DNA from: Flavobacterium cheongpyeongense
GTDB taxonomy: Bacteria; Bacteroidota; Bacteroidia; Flavobacteriales; Flavobacteriaceae
Length of the DNA: 64,000 nucleotides
NCBI RefSeq assembly: GCF_003202435.1
Contig: NZ_QJHK01000007.1
Span: 1-64,000, forward strand
Reading direction: 5' to 3'
Positions 54,525 through 63,450 of the stretch are shown one piece after another. Positions within the stretch are counted from its first letter, which is position 1. Every line of letters starts with the position of its first letter. Below the pieces are notes generated by a model. The model saw nothing but the letters and a program-made list of their open reading frames with translations, ran no database searches and was not told where the DNA came from. The position numbers and the translations under genes are program-made.

Positions 54525-56093
54525 TTACAACTCTAACAATTTAACATTCAAAGACTGCAGTTTTACTATAGTGGATGGACTGACTTCTTCTAGGCACCCT
54601 ATACACAAAAATTTTTCAGCTCGACTAAAGGCTACATAACCTAATCGGGGATAATCCGTTTTTTCATTGCCCCTTTTAAGCTCTCTTATTTCGGCTTTAG
54701 TTTCAATCCAAAGTAATAATTCTTCTTCTGTTTTGGATATAGCAAGAACTGCTTCTGATTCGAGTCCCTTAATAGTATGTATATTGCATAGGGTTACGGC
54801 ACTTGTTGAGTTGTGATTAAAATCAAACTTTAAATTTTCAATTTTCACTGGAAGCCCCTCTAGCATTTCTAAATGAAGTTCCTCCTTGATAAAACTTCCA
54901 TAAGTGTTTTCATTTGTAATTCTTCCGCTTCTTATAGCCTTAAAAATAGCAATAGAATATTTCCTCAACGTATATACATCCGTCTGATATCTATCACAAA
55001 ATTGAGTTTGGTTCATGCGAATTGTTGAAAGCAAGGTGTCCTGAATCGCTTTTATGGGGCTTACCCCCGTTTCCTTTTTGGGTGTCATAAAATGGTTATT
55101 TACAACCGCTGCCACACGATTGACCACATCATTTTTTTTGGCCAGTATACAGCGGCCCGAAATAGCAATTCCCATCAGGTCACACTTGGTGTAAAATTCT
55201 TCTATTATTGGCCTTACATGACCCCATTTCAAAGTAAACATGACATCTTCCCCTACTTCTGCTACAGTATTACCAAATCTGCAGGCAGCTTCTTGTTTAA
55301 ATATTTCAGTTTTAAACTGACGACCGTTAAATTTATTGAGAAACGATACAATATTCTCTGTACACCTGAAATTCTTGTTGTTAATTTCTACGTCATATTT
55401 ACTGCTTGCTGCAGCTTTTAAAATTGGAATATTCCCAAAAACTTTAATAGCCGAATCAAAACTTTGAATGTACTGCTCAGGATCCCCCACACAATAAATT
55501 TTAGTTTTCTGCTGTTTTCTGATATTTTCAATAATAGTAAAAACATCATTGCCCGAATCCTGAAATTCGTCAACAAATAAATACTGAAGCCTATTGCTGA
55601 GAGCCTTTACAATAATTTTATTTGAAACACAATCCTTAGAAATTGATAAGGTTTGATCAAATGTTATATAACCATTTTTATTAAGTCTGTTGCGGATATT
55701 TTTTTTTATAATTGCAGCTTCCTGGAAAGTCTTTGCTCTTTTTTCTTTCTCTTTGAGACTTTCAACCTTTGCAAATACATCATCTAGGCCGCATTGCAGA
55801 AATAATTTTTCCCTGCCCACAAAATCACTTCCAAAAGCAGCAAAAGGCTTAACAATAAACCTGTTCAAAAAGGAGTGCATAGTACCGATAAATAAATTCT
55901 CAGGTATACTTATCTTCTTTGACAGTCTTTGATAAATATTATTTGCAGCTGCATTTGTATAAGTTATCACAGCCATGTAACGCACTGGTGAAAGCTCAGG
56001 GAGAGCACTAATAATTGTAGCCACCATGTTGTGGGTCTTTCCCGCACCGGGTCCGGCAATAATCAATGTCGCATTTTGATTTTTCTTTGTCAT
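54525..56093 (-). CDS. UvrD-like helicase, GajB-type
   Basis: This is a 522-residue superfamily 1 helicase. The motifs are IIAGPGAGKTHNM (I, residues 11-23), ITYTNAAANNI (Ia), FVDEFQDSGND (II), CVGDPEQYI (III), NIHTIKGLESEAVLA (V) and YVAFSRAEKFLCIG (VI). The length is close to GajB, the second component of Gabija, and shorter than UvrD proper. It overlaps the GajA-like gene by one base, TAATG. In Gabija the helicase-like subunit senses nucleic-acid intermediates and works with GajA to cut DNA. Confidence 0.82.
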   Translation of the reverse strand: MTKKNQNATLIIAGPGAGKTHNMVATIISALPELSPVRYMAVITYTNAAANNIYQRLSKKISIPENLFIGTMHSFLNRFIVKPFAAFGSDFVGREKLFLQCGLDDVFAKVESLKEKEKRAKTFQEAAIIKKNIRNRLNKNGYITFDQTLSISKDCVSNKIIVKALSNRLQYLFVDEFQDSGNDVFTIIENIRKQQKTKIYCVGDPEQYIQSFDSAIKVFGNIPILKAAASSKYDVEINNKNFRCTENIVSFLNKFNGRQFKTEIFKQEAACRFGNTVAEVGEDVMFTLKWGHVRPIIEEFYTKCDLMGIAISGRCILAKKNDVVNRVAAVVNNHFMTPKKETGVSPIKAIQDTLLSTIRMNQTQFCDRYQTDVYTLRKYSIAIFKAIRSGRITNENTYGSFIKEELHLEMLEGLPVKIENLKFDFNHNSTSAVTLCNIHTIKGLESEAVLAISKTEEELLLWIETKAEIRELKRGNEKTDYPRLGYVAFSRAEKFLCIGCLEEVSPSTIVKLQSLNVKLLEL

Positions 56094-57976
56094 TATGAAA
56101 AGAAATTTAGTCCCTTTGTTATGTAATCCGGAATTACAAAACCATCAGTTAAAGGATCAGAATCGGCCAGATTGAGCATTAATGAATAAGCAAATTCTGA
56201 CTTATAATCTTCAATAAGGGCAAAAAATCCAGCTGTATCAATTGGATTTTCCCCAAGTGCACTTATATAGCTTTTTCCGGCATTAGGTCTTACATCCTTC
56301 AAAACCGCAAGAAGAATATCGCGGCCTTTACCTTTTGCATTTGCATTAATTAAATCTTTTTCAAAAGTACTATCAGCAGTTATACTAACTTGGATTTGAT
56401 CAACGTCGTCATATTTTGCGGCCAAATTATCAGCTCGCTCTTTTGTTTTTGTGTCTGTATCCCTATCGGTCAGAACAAGGCATTTTTGAAAAAAACCATT
56501 TTTAATTATTTCAAGGAAATAGCTAAATGCCAGTCCATTTACATTTATTACACAGCAGCTTGATTTTTCAGTTGAATGTCCCATATTTCTTTCAAAAAAT
56601 ATCGGCACCAAAAGTTTTTCTGAAATTCCCTCTACCAGTATGATTTTCCTTGAGTAAAAAATGTTGGCATTTACTGCATCAAGGTATTTATTAAGATATT
56701 TAATCTGTTTTTTTCCAAGTGCCTTTTCAGAGAAACCATCAAGCACATAATGTGATTCAATCTTATCCCCATCCCTATAGAGAACAACAGTATTTTCAAA
56801 ATCAATCTTAGTAGTTATATGCGTAGAGTGTGAAGTGATAAGAAGCTGAATATCTTTTCGAAAATCTTTTTTACCATCAACTTTTATCAACGATTCTATA
56901 TTATGTGCCAGATGATCCTGAAGATTTGGATGCAGGTGCGATTCCGGTTCTTCAAGTCCTACTACCCTAAAATACGAACTGTGTCCTCTTGTAATATCCT
57001 CCACGTAAGACAGTACCAAAGAAATAAATAAAAGATTATTTCTTCCAGTTCCATTTCGTTCGATCTTAATAGGGTTATCACCATAAATAAGGCTTATTTT
57101 TTTTAAAAGATCAGATACATCAGGAAGTGAAAAAATTAGATCTACAAGATTAGATGTCTCATCAGTAGCTAAGGAAATTTTATCCAGTTGAACCGAAATT
57201 CCATTCTTTATTTCCTGCAGTGTGGCATTATCATTAATAGCCTGTTGCAATCCGACCAGTTGTCCTTTGAGGTCCTGATATTTCTCCTCTTCCTTTGAAT
57301 TCAATATCCTAAAAAGCAGTCTGCTGTTATGGCTGGCTACCAGTTCGGTACAGGCATCTCGCAAAGCATCCAAAAGTTCAAACTTCATCTGATTAAGATG
57401 ATAAATATTTGCAGTGGAAGAGCTGTCACCACCACCATAAATAGTATAGAAATACTTGGAAATAGGAAAATTGATTAAATCCAGCTTTGCGCTCTCAAGC
57501 AACTTATCATACAGCTCTTGTGTATGCTCCTTGATAAATTTTGTTATAAAATTACGCTGATGCTGTACATCCTCTTCCCTGTTAAATTTACTTCCCGTAG
57601 CAAATCTATAGGTTAGGGTTGCTTCAGTAAAATTAACGTTACTATACCAATCACCTACCACAGATTCCTGGTCTTCATCCCAGCCAATTAAAGTACATTC
57701 AATTAATATTTCAGGATAAATAATATCGCCAGCCGGTATATTGAAATCCAGGACCTGTCTTTTAAACCTTAATATTTCTTTATAATTAAAATCAGAAACC
57801 TCTAAAACACGTCGCTTGTGATAAGATACATCCTGACCAAAAATCAGACCTATGGAATCCAATAAATTAGATTTCCCTATATTGTTCTCACCTATAATCA
57901 AAGTCAAGGGCTTTAAAACAATTTTAAAATCATTAAATGTCCTGTAATTTTTTATAACAAGCTTAGATATATACAT
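56093..57976 (-). CDS. OLD-family ATP-dependent nuclease, GajA-type
   Basis: This is a 627-residue ABC-type ATPase joined to a TOPRIM nuclease. The ATPase part has Walker A GENNIGKSNLLDS (about 29-41), signature and Walker B in VVGLEEPESHLHP, and the switch LLITSHSTHITT. The TOPRIM part begins ILVEGISEKLLVPIFF and contains the metal-binding CLVLTDRDTDTK. Class 2 OLD proteins paired with a UvrD-like gene define Gabija, which cleaves phage DNA when nucleotide pools fall. Length and gene pairing fit. It is the first gene of the operon; the promoter should lie at 57977-58100. Confidence 0.82.
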   Translation of the reverse strand: MYISKLVIKNYRTFNDFKIVLKPLTLIIGENNIGKSNLLDSIGLIFGQDVSYHKRRVLEVSDFNYKEILRFKRQVLDFNIPAGDIIYPEILIECTLIGWDEDQESVVGDWYSNVNFTEATLTYRFATGSKFNREEDVQHQRNFITKFIKEHTQELYDKLLESAKLDLINFPISKYFYTIYGGGDSSSTANIYHLNQMKFELLDALRDACTELVASHNSRLLFRILNSKEEEKYQDLKGQLVGLQQAINDNATLQEIKNGISVQLDKISLATDETSNLVDLIFSLPDVSDLLKKISLIYGDNPIKIERNGTGRNNLLFISLVLSYVEDITRGHSSYFRVVGLEEPESHLHPNLQDHLAHNIESLIKVDGKKDFRKDIQLLITSHSTHITTKIDFENTVVLYRDGDKIESHYVLDGFSEKALGKKQIKYLNKYLDAVNANIFYSRKIILVEGISEKLLVPIFFERNMGHSTEKSSCCVINVNGLAFSYFLEIIKNGFFQKCLVLTDRDTDTKTKERADNLAAKYDDVDQIQVSITADSTFEKDLINANAKGKGRDILLAVLKDVRPNAGKSYISALGENPIDTAGFFALIEDYKSEFAYSLMLNLADSDPLTDGFVIPDYITKGLNFFS

Positions 57977-58246
57977 AGAGAAATTTTAAATCATTATTAT
58001 TCTGTAAACTCGAAATAAGCATTGACTGGTTTGAAGTAAATGAAGGAGAATGTTTTTACAACAACAAAATTTGTACTAATTTATATATTATTTTACCGCA
58101 CGCTAACTGTCATAAAGTTTTTTATGCACATTCTCAACCTGTTGGAATGTTAACAATTAATTTAATTCACAAATACCCTGCAATTTGATTGACTCCATAG
58201 AATTCCAGCTGTAGATATATGTGTCTGGCACTGTAGAAAGAAAGTG

Positions 58247-60271
58247 CTATTGCTTGTAAGGTTCCTTTTTTTGCTCCTTTTGCACTAAATGCTGCAAGTC
58301 AGGGTCATTTTTAATACGTTCCAGCTCCATTTCAATAACCATGATTATATCTCTTTTTATTTGTTTATAATTGGCATCAATTTCTTTTTTCATGTTATCT
58401 GTCCCGCTTTCGTCAACAAAGGATAAGATCTGTGGTATCCTTTGACAGGTTTCGGTTTCAGTGGCAATCTTTGCATTATCTACAACAATTTCAGCATGGA
58501 AAATTTTCTGCTCAATTCGCTGGTCAAAATTGTCCGATACAGCTCCGACAAAGAACCCTTGGGTTAATGTAGAAATTTTGGAAGCCGGTATAAGGTTGTC
58601 TAACTGGGTAGATATTGAGGTAGACGTATCATTTCGATTGATGCTCATGCTTTGTCTTTTCTGCAATACTTTACCGAAACGTTCAGAAAGGCTCTTCGCT
58701 GTTTCACCTACCACCTGACCGCTGAAAATGTTTCCCACCGTATTTTGGATAACCTTGCTTTCCTTGTCCCCGTAGTCGCGGTTCAATTGTGAAAAATCCT
58801 GGAATCCTAGACACACTGCTACTCTATTGCTACGGGCAGTAGCAATTAGATTATCCAGTCCGCGAAAATAAATAGTAGGCAGCTCGTCTATAATTACCGA
58901 ACTTTTTAACTGTCCTTTCTTATTAATGAGCTTTACAATACGCGAATTATATAATCCCAGCGCAGCTGAGTAGATGTTCTGACGGTCTGGATTATTACCC
59001 ACACATAATACCTTTGGTTCTTTAGGGTTGTTAATATCCAATGAAAAATCATCGCCGGTCATAACCCAATAAAGACTTGGTGAAATCATACGGGACAAGG
59101 GTATTTTAGCCGATGCAATCTGTCCCTGCAGTTGGTCCTGTGCACCTCCCTGCCAGGCATCCATAAACGGTGATAAATAGTTCTCCAGCTCCGAATATGA
59201 CGTAAGAATGGTAAACACGTCCGCATATCTCTTATTCAATAATTCAATAGCGTGCGGAAATGTGCAATACCTTCCGTCTGCATAGATTTTAAGGAACCAT
59301 ATAATGGCCGCCAAAAGAATAATGGGGCTTTCTACAAAAAAATCTCCCTGCTTCTGTATCCAGCTCCTGTTCAGGTTCAGCATTATGGTGTACGCCGCCT
59401 CGTAGGCATCCGAAATGTCGGTCATGAAATCAGGATTAAGCGGATTGCAGCGATGGCTTTTTCTTGGATCATCAAAGTTAATTACATAGAATTTCGGTTT
59501 GACTTTGTACTTGTTATGATGCTTTAATAAATGATTGTAGGCAATTGTGGACAGATCGTCAAACTTGAAGTCATAAATATACATTGAAAAGCCTTTTTCA
59601 ATCTGCTGCTTGATATAATTGTTAATTATTGCATATGATTTACCAGATCCCGGCGTACCCAGGACAATTGTTGCCCTAAATGGATTTACGATATTAATCC
59701 AGCCGTCATTCCATTTGTTTTTATAATAAAATCTGGTAGGAAGATTGACCGAAAATTCATTTTGCATGAGTTTGGTCTCCTGATGAAAACTCTCGTTCTC
59801 GTTGTTAAAAACGTCATCCATTAAGTTCGTTTTTAAAAGGCGACTGCTCCAGACTCCGGCCAGCATTAAAGCTACGTAGCCCAATCCCAAGGTTAGGATA
59901 TAAAAGAAAGCTGCTATTTCCTTCGGCAGCATTAACAGCGAGGTATTAAAAAAGAAAAAGACAAAGCCAATGCAAAAAGCACTAAAGATCTTTGTCCAGG
60001 TAATTTTCTCATTCTTTACTCCCTTTGTTCCCAGACAGCTTAAAGCCAATAATAATACGGAAAAAATTTTCGTATAAAGTGCATTAGCAAACAAAGCTGC
60101 TTTACGGTCGAAACTGTTTAAAATCTTATTTAGGGTTTCCATTGTCAATCCCCTTTCCAGAAAAAAGCCATAACAGTACCAATATAAATGCATCAGTACT
60201 ATCAGGATACTTACTGCCCTCATAAATGCCATTATCTTGGCAAGCCCTCTTAAATCATCATCACCCTGCAT
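58247..60271 (-). CDS. TraG/VirD4-type conjugative coupling protein (MobC-like)
   Basis: This is a 674-residue membrane ATPase that brings the relaxase-DNA complex to the transfer channel. At least four N-terminal hydrophobic segments are followed by Walker A LGTPGSGKSYAIINNY (near residue 200) and the Walker B region SSVIIDELPTIYFRG near 470. The segments QDFSQLNRDYG and NIFSGQVVGETAKSLS are typical of Bacteroidota TraG proteins, in which the coupling protein is often called MobC. It is transcribed toward the Gabija-like operon. This is firm evidence that the region is conjugative rather than only mobilisable. Confidence 0.88.
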   Translation of the reverse strand: MQGDDDLRGLAKIMAFMRAVSILIVLMHLYWYCYGFFLERGLTMETLNKILNSFDRKAALFANALYTKIFSVLLLALSCLGTKGVKNEKITWTKIFSAFCIGFVFFFFNTSLLMLPKEIAAFFYILTLGLGYVALMLAGVWSSRLLKTNLMDDVFNNENESFHQETKLMQNEFSVNLPTRFYYKNKWNDGWINIVNPFRATIVLGTPGSGKSYAIINNYIKQQIEKGFSMYIYDFKFDDLSTIAYNHLLKHHNKYKVKPKFYVINFDDPRKSHRCNPLNPDFMTDISDAYEAAYTIMLNLNRSWIQKQGDFFVESPIILLAAIIWFLKIYADGRYCTFPHAIELLNKRYADVFTILTSYSELENYLSPFMDAWQGGAQDQLQGQIASAKIPLSRMISPSLYWVMTGDDFSLDINNPKEPKVLCVGNNPDRQNIYSAALGLYNSRIVKLINKKGQLKSSVIIDELPTIYFRGLDNLIATARSNRVAVCLGFQDFSQLNRDYGDKESKVIQNTVGNIFSGQVVGETAKSLSERFGKVLQKRQSMSINRNDTSTSISTQLDNLIPASKISTLTQGFFVGAVSDNFDQRIEQKIFHAEIVVDNAKIATETETCQRIPQILSFVDESGTDNMKKEIDANYKQIKRDIIMVIEMELERIKNDPDLQHLVQKEQKKEPYKQ

Positions 60272-60480
60272 TTTAAAATGTTTAATGTTTGGGCGTGAAT
60301 TTAAATGCTGGACTGTGCCTTATTATTATTGAGGCACATATTGGTGTTGCTTGGCCGTTTTTGGCTTTATGCAGTAAAATGAAATTCAGAATACATATTA
60401 TTTTTTTTATTAATTTTATACTACTAAAAATCAATTACTTACAGAAAATTAAAAAAATCACCGCCAATCCATAAAATAAT

Positions 60481-61038
60481 ATGTATACTAATTATCCTGA
60501 TGCTTTTCCAGGCGAAAGCGAAACAGAATATGAAAATCGGAAAATGGAAGAAAGCCAGGCTGCCATGGGATTAATGTTTGGGATAGCTTCCTTACTTTTT
60601 TTTGCATTAAAAATGTGTGCTATATTCGGCATTTACTTTTATGCCGGATTTATATTGTCCCAAAATCTGTTAGGGGAAGAAACCAGCAAATCTAGAATTT
60701 TGGGTTTGGCACTATTATTTACCTACCTCATTTTCTGCATCATTTATTTCTTTAAAGGAACTGTCATAGGCCTGCGCGCAAAGAACAACAAGCTTTGGAT
60801 ATTGCCTTGGGCATTATGTGTACTGATATGCTGTATTATTCCCGCAATAGTAGTAAAAGCAGTTGTCTCATCAATGTTTGATTATGGAGAACAACAGGGT
60901 GCTTTTTACATTGGACTTACCTGGGGAGCATTTATACTGTGCTCCTTATACATGTATGGCATATACCAGTTTAAGACACATGCAGCGCCGAGGATCCTGT
61001 ATTGGAGCTATGCTTTGGGATTGAGAGTATCTTTATAG
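60481..61038 (+). CDS. hypothetical multi-span membrane protein
   Basis: This is a 185-residue protein with a polar N-terminus (TNYPDAFPGESETEYENRKM) and four or five hydrophobic segments (for example IASLLFFALKMCAIFGIYFYAGFIL and LPWALCVLICCIIPAIVV). It lies between the coupling-protein gene and the relaxase gene but on the opposite strand. Position and membrane nature suit an entry-exclusion or accessory transfer protein, but no family is recognised. The coding assignment rests on length and consistent hydrophobic pattern. Confidence 0.6.
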   Translation: MYTNYPDAFPGESETEYENRKMEESQAAMGLMFGIASLLFFALKMCAIFGIYFYAGFILSQNLLGEETSKSRILGLALLFTYLIFCIIYFFKGTVIGLRAKNNKLWILPWALCVLICCIIPAIVVKAVVSSMFDYGEQQGAFYIGLTWGAFILCSLYMYGIYQFKTHAAPRILYWSYALGLRVSL

Positions 61039-61063
61039 TTGCATATTATTATACTATTAAAAT

Positions 61064-62362
61064 TTATTTATCCCTATTACGTTTTCTTTTCTTCTTCATT
61101 TTAGCAGCAAAAGCATCCTCCATATAATCTTCCCCATTCGCTTCGGGCAGCAGTCCTCCAAAAGCTCCTAATGAAAAATTATTTTCCTGGCTTACAACAC
61201 CAGTTTCATTATTTAGAAACTTAAAAAGTTTATGTAGATTTTCATCAGGAAGATCATCAAAATTATCTATGACTATTTTTGAATTGAAGGCCAGCGATTC
61301 TTTTGTCTCCTGTATAATGTCGTTACTCCAATGCTTATTAAAAGTATTAGCTGAAAATTCAGTAGCTAAACGCGAACCGTTCCATACTGTCCTGAAATTA
61401 TGGTCAATAAAAGTGATGCCATAAATACGCCCCGTTTCGTTTCTGCGAACTACTGTATTTATCCCCTGATGGAGTAGCTTATTTTTAAAATCCATTTCGT
61501 TATCAGTTGAGTGTAATGCAGCCCGTATTGTCTCTTTAAGTTTTAATGTTCCTGAATTTTCTTTTAAAGCTTTTTTGCATCTGCCAAAATGGACATCTAA
61601 CGCGGGAAGTCCTACATTCTTTCCAAATAAAGAGGCTTTCAGTGCACGTCCAGCCCGCTCTCCATGTTCGTTTAATGGAAGATATAGTAAACCCTGCCTG
61701 ATTTTTCCGTGTAGTTGGCTTTCCATTTTTTCAGCAGTAATATTAAACAGGGAAAGAAGGGCATTATATTCGCCCAAAGTCTGAAATTGGTAATATTTGG
61801 GAAGATGCCTGATTACCGATGCTATCTGACTTTTAACATCAGCTGCCCTGTAATCCACCGGATTGAATATTTTGTCCTGCTGCCTGCTTGCTTTGTCCTG
61901 CGCGGATATCAGTCCATATTTTCTTTCCAGCTCCCGACAAACGGCCATAGATCTTCTTTTCTCAAACTTATCCGAAATCTTCTTTCCTTCTTCATCTACG
62001 CAGATTGTTACTATATGGATATGCTCACGCTTTATATCGGAGTGTTTGAATACTGCAAAAGGCTGCTGCCCGTATCCCATTTCCTTCATGTATTGCTCTG
62101 CTATTGCGATAAATCTGTCATCGCTGACATTATCTTTTGGGTCAGGGTTAAGTGAAATATGAAGTACGGGTTTTTCCGTATTACGGTTGGCCAATATATA
62201 AGGTTCAAAAGACTGTGCTAACTGTGCCGCTGAATATATACCGCCTGGTGTTTCAATCATCTTGTTGGTAAACAGGACCTGTGCTTTTTCTTTTTGTACT
62301 TTGATCTGATTGTATGCCAATGCACCATAAAGATTGCTGCCTCTGCCAATTTTCGCTATCAT
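61064..62362 (-). CDS. relaxase (MobB-type)
   Basis: I start this 432-residue protein at ATG 62362 (MIAKIGRGSNLYGALAYNQ), two bases past the stop of the upstream gene; a start at 62407 would overlap it. The relaxase core holds the metal-binding histidines in HSDIKREHIHIVTICVD, plus VLHISLNPDP near residue 65. The enzyme nicks one strand at oriT and stays attached to the 5' end. The family is typical of Bacteroidota mobilisation modules. The C-terminal half (VRRNETGRIYGITFIDH, then a lysine/arginine-rich end) is normal. Confidence 0.87.
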   Translation of the reverse strand: MIAKIGRGSNLYGALAYNQIKVQKEKAQVLFTNKMIETPGGIYSAAQLAQSFEPYILANRNTEKPVLHISLNPDPKDNVSDDRFIAIAEQYMKEMGYGQQPFAVFKHSDIKREHIHIVTICVDEEGKKISDKFEKRRSMAVCRELERKYGLISAQDKASRQQDKIFNPVDYRAADVKSQIASVIRHLPKYYQFQTLGEYNALLSLFNITAEKMESQLHGKIRQGLLYLPLNEHGERAGRALKASLFGKNVGLPALDVHFGRCKKALKENSGTLKLKETIRAALHSTDNEMDFKNKLLHQGINTVVRRNETGRIYGITFIDHNFRTVWNGSRLATEFSANTFNKHWSNDIIQETKESLAFNSKIVIDNFDDLPDENLHKLFKFLNNETGVVSQENNFSLGAFGGLLPEANGEDYMEDAFAAKMKKKRKRNRDK

Positions 62363-62363
62363 T

Positions 62364-62801
62364 TTAAGGGTGGTTTTTAAAATGTTTTTCCTCAAATTCC
62401 TGTACAATCAGGATAATTTTTTGGCACAATGCGGCAAATTCGGCAGTCTGTTTTTCCAACTTGTACAAGTATGCTGCCGCCTTTTTCTCCGAAAAATTAC
62501 GGTACAAAAGTTTCACGACCTGATTATAATTTACTCCTACTGACCGGAACTGACTGTGCAATGTGGTCAGCCGCATATAAAAATCAACTGTTCCCTTGTC
62601 TATTTTAACTGTCTTGACTTCTTTTCCAAATAAAAGGGATATAATAAATTTTGCCTTATTGTGCATTCCTGACGATTCATATAGCGATAACAGTTTCGCA
62701 TTTTCCTTTTCAGTCAAACGAAAAACATGTCTGTGTATACTGGGATCAATTTTCGGATTCCTGCCCCCTTTGCCGCCTCTTCTTTTATTTTCTTCTTTCA
62801 T
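62364..62801 (-). CDS. relaxosome accessory protein (MobA/MobC-like)
   Basis: This is a 145-residue basic protein. The N-terminal tail is glycine/arginine-rich (RRGGKGGRNPKIDPSIHRHV), then FRLTEKENAKLLSLYE and RSVGVNYNQVVKLL, the ribbon-helix-helix-like pattern of Bacteroidota MobA proteins. Such proteins bind oriT DNA and help the relaxase. It directly precedes the relaxase gene in one operon, and the hairpin-rich region upstream is the expected oriT. Confidence 0.82.
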   Translation of the reverse strand: MKEENKRRGGKGGRNPKIDPSIHRHVFRLTEKENAKLLSLYESSGMHNKAKFIISLLFGKEVKTVKIDKGTVDFYMRLTTLHSQFRSVGVNYNQVVKLLYRNFSEKKAAAYLYKLEKQTAEFAALCQKIILIVQEFEEKHFKNHP

Positions 62802-62865
62802 CTCAAATCAATTATAACTTCTGCAATAAAACCTGACTCCGGAAGGTTTTTCCAGCCCCCGGAAG

Positions 62866-62921
62866 GGCAAGTTGTTTTGGGGCACGAATTCAATTTCGAG
62901 TGCCTCAAAACACAACTTGCC
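62866..62921. repeat. long inverted repeat, candidate oriT element
   Basis: GGCAAGTTGT (62866-62875) pairs with ACAACTTGCC (62912-62921), and GGCAC with GTGCC continues the stem with small interruptions around the loop GAATTCAATTTC. The stem is about 20 base pairs. Long imperfect repeats of this type mark relaxase binding sites. It lies 65 bases upstream of the mobA start. Confidence 0.55.
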
Positions 62922-62940
62922 GTGTTCTGGCGAACACAAA

Positions 62941-62962
62941 AATCCGCCCTTCGGGACGGATT
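62941..62962. repeat. short GC-rich hairpin
   Basis: AATCCG-CCC (62941-62949) pairs with GGG-A-CGGATT (62953-62962) over the loop TTC. It may be a terminator for a short transcript or a second oriT element. Confidence 0.45.
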
Positions 62963-63450
62963 AAATATAGAAGGAAAGACAGCTTGACGCTGTCCTCTTT
63001 ATTGCCAGAAATATTTATTTGTTTTTGCATAAGTCCGTTAGTAAAAATCACAGTACAAAAGAAAGTACTCTCTGTCAAAGTACTATAAGTCAGCAGAGTA
63101 CCGAAAAAAGTCTTTGAACGCCAATTAGTGCCAGCTAAAATGAAGCACATATATACCTGCATTTCTTTGTATGTGCAAAAAGGCGCAGGGATGTAAGTAT
63201 GTTGGGATGTAATTTATCAATTATATATGCACCTGCACATGCCCAGATTTACAGATTTGGGTTTATATATAAATAAGATCACAAATATCTGCCAATGTAC
63301 ATAACTCACTAAAAATGCATCAACATTGGTGAGTACCTAAATACCGCATCATGTACATATACGGCCAAGTGCATAAGTACACACTGAAAGGTCCACCTGG
63401 GTACTTACAACTGCGCGTACAGATATAAGTAAATATTAAATAACATAAAA

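Larger units (their letters stand above)
62802..63450. other. oriT-like and regulatory region between mobA and traA
   Basis: About 650 bases between divergent mobilisation and tra operons, with no supportable gene. It contains a long inverted repeat at 62866-62921, a small hairpin at 62941-62962, crossed inverted repeats at 63292-63334 and many GTAC/GTGCA-type words. The position matches oriT regions of relatives, but the nick site cannot be read. Confidence 0.6.

Noticed and set aside
62727..63162. several 60-86-codon frames around the oriT-like region
   Set aside because: They overlap each other on both strands and cross the long inverted repeat; none shows a domain or coding pattern.
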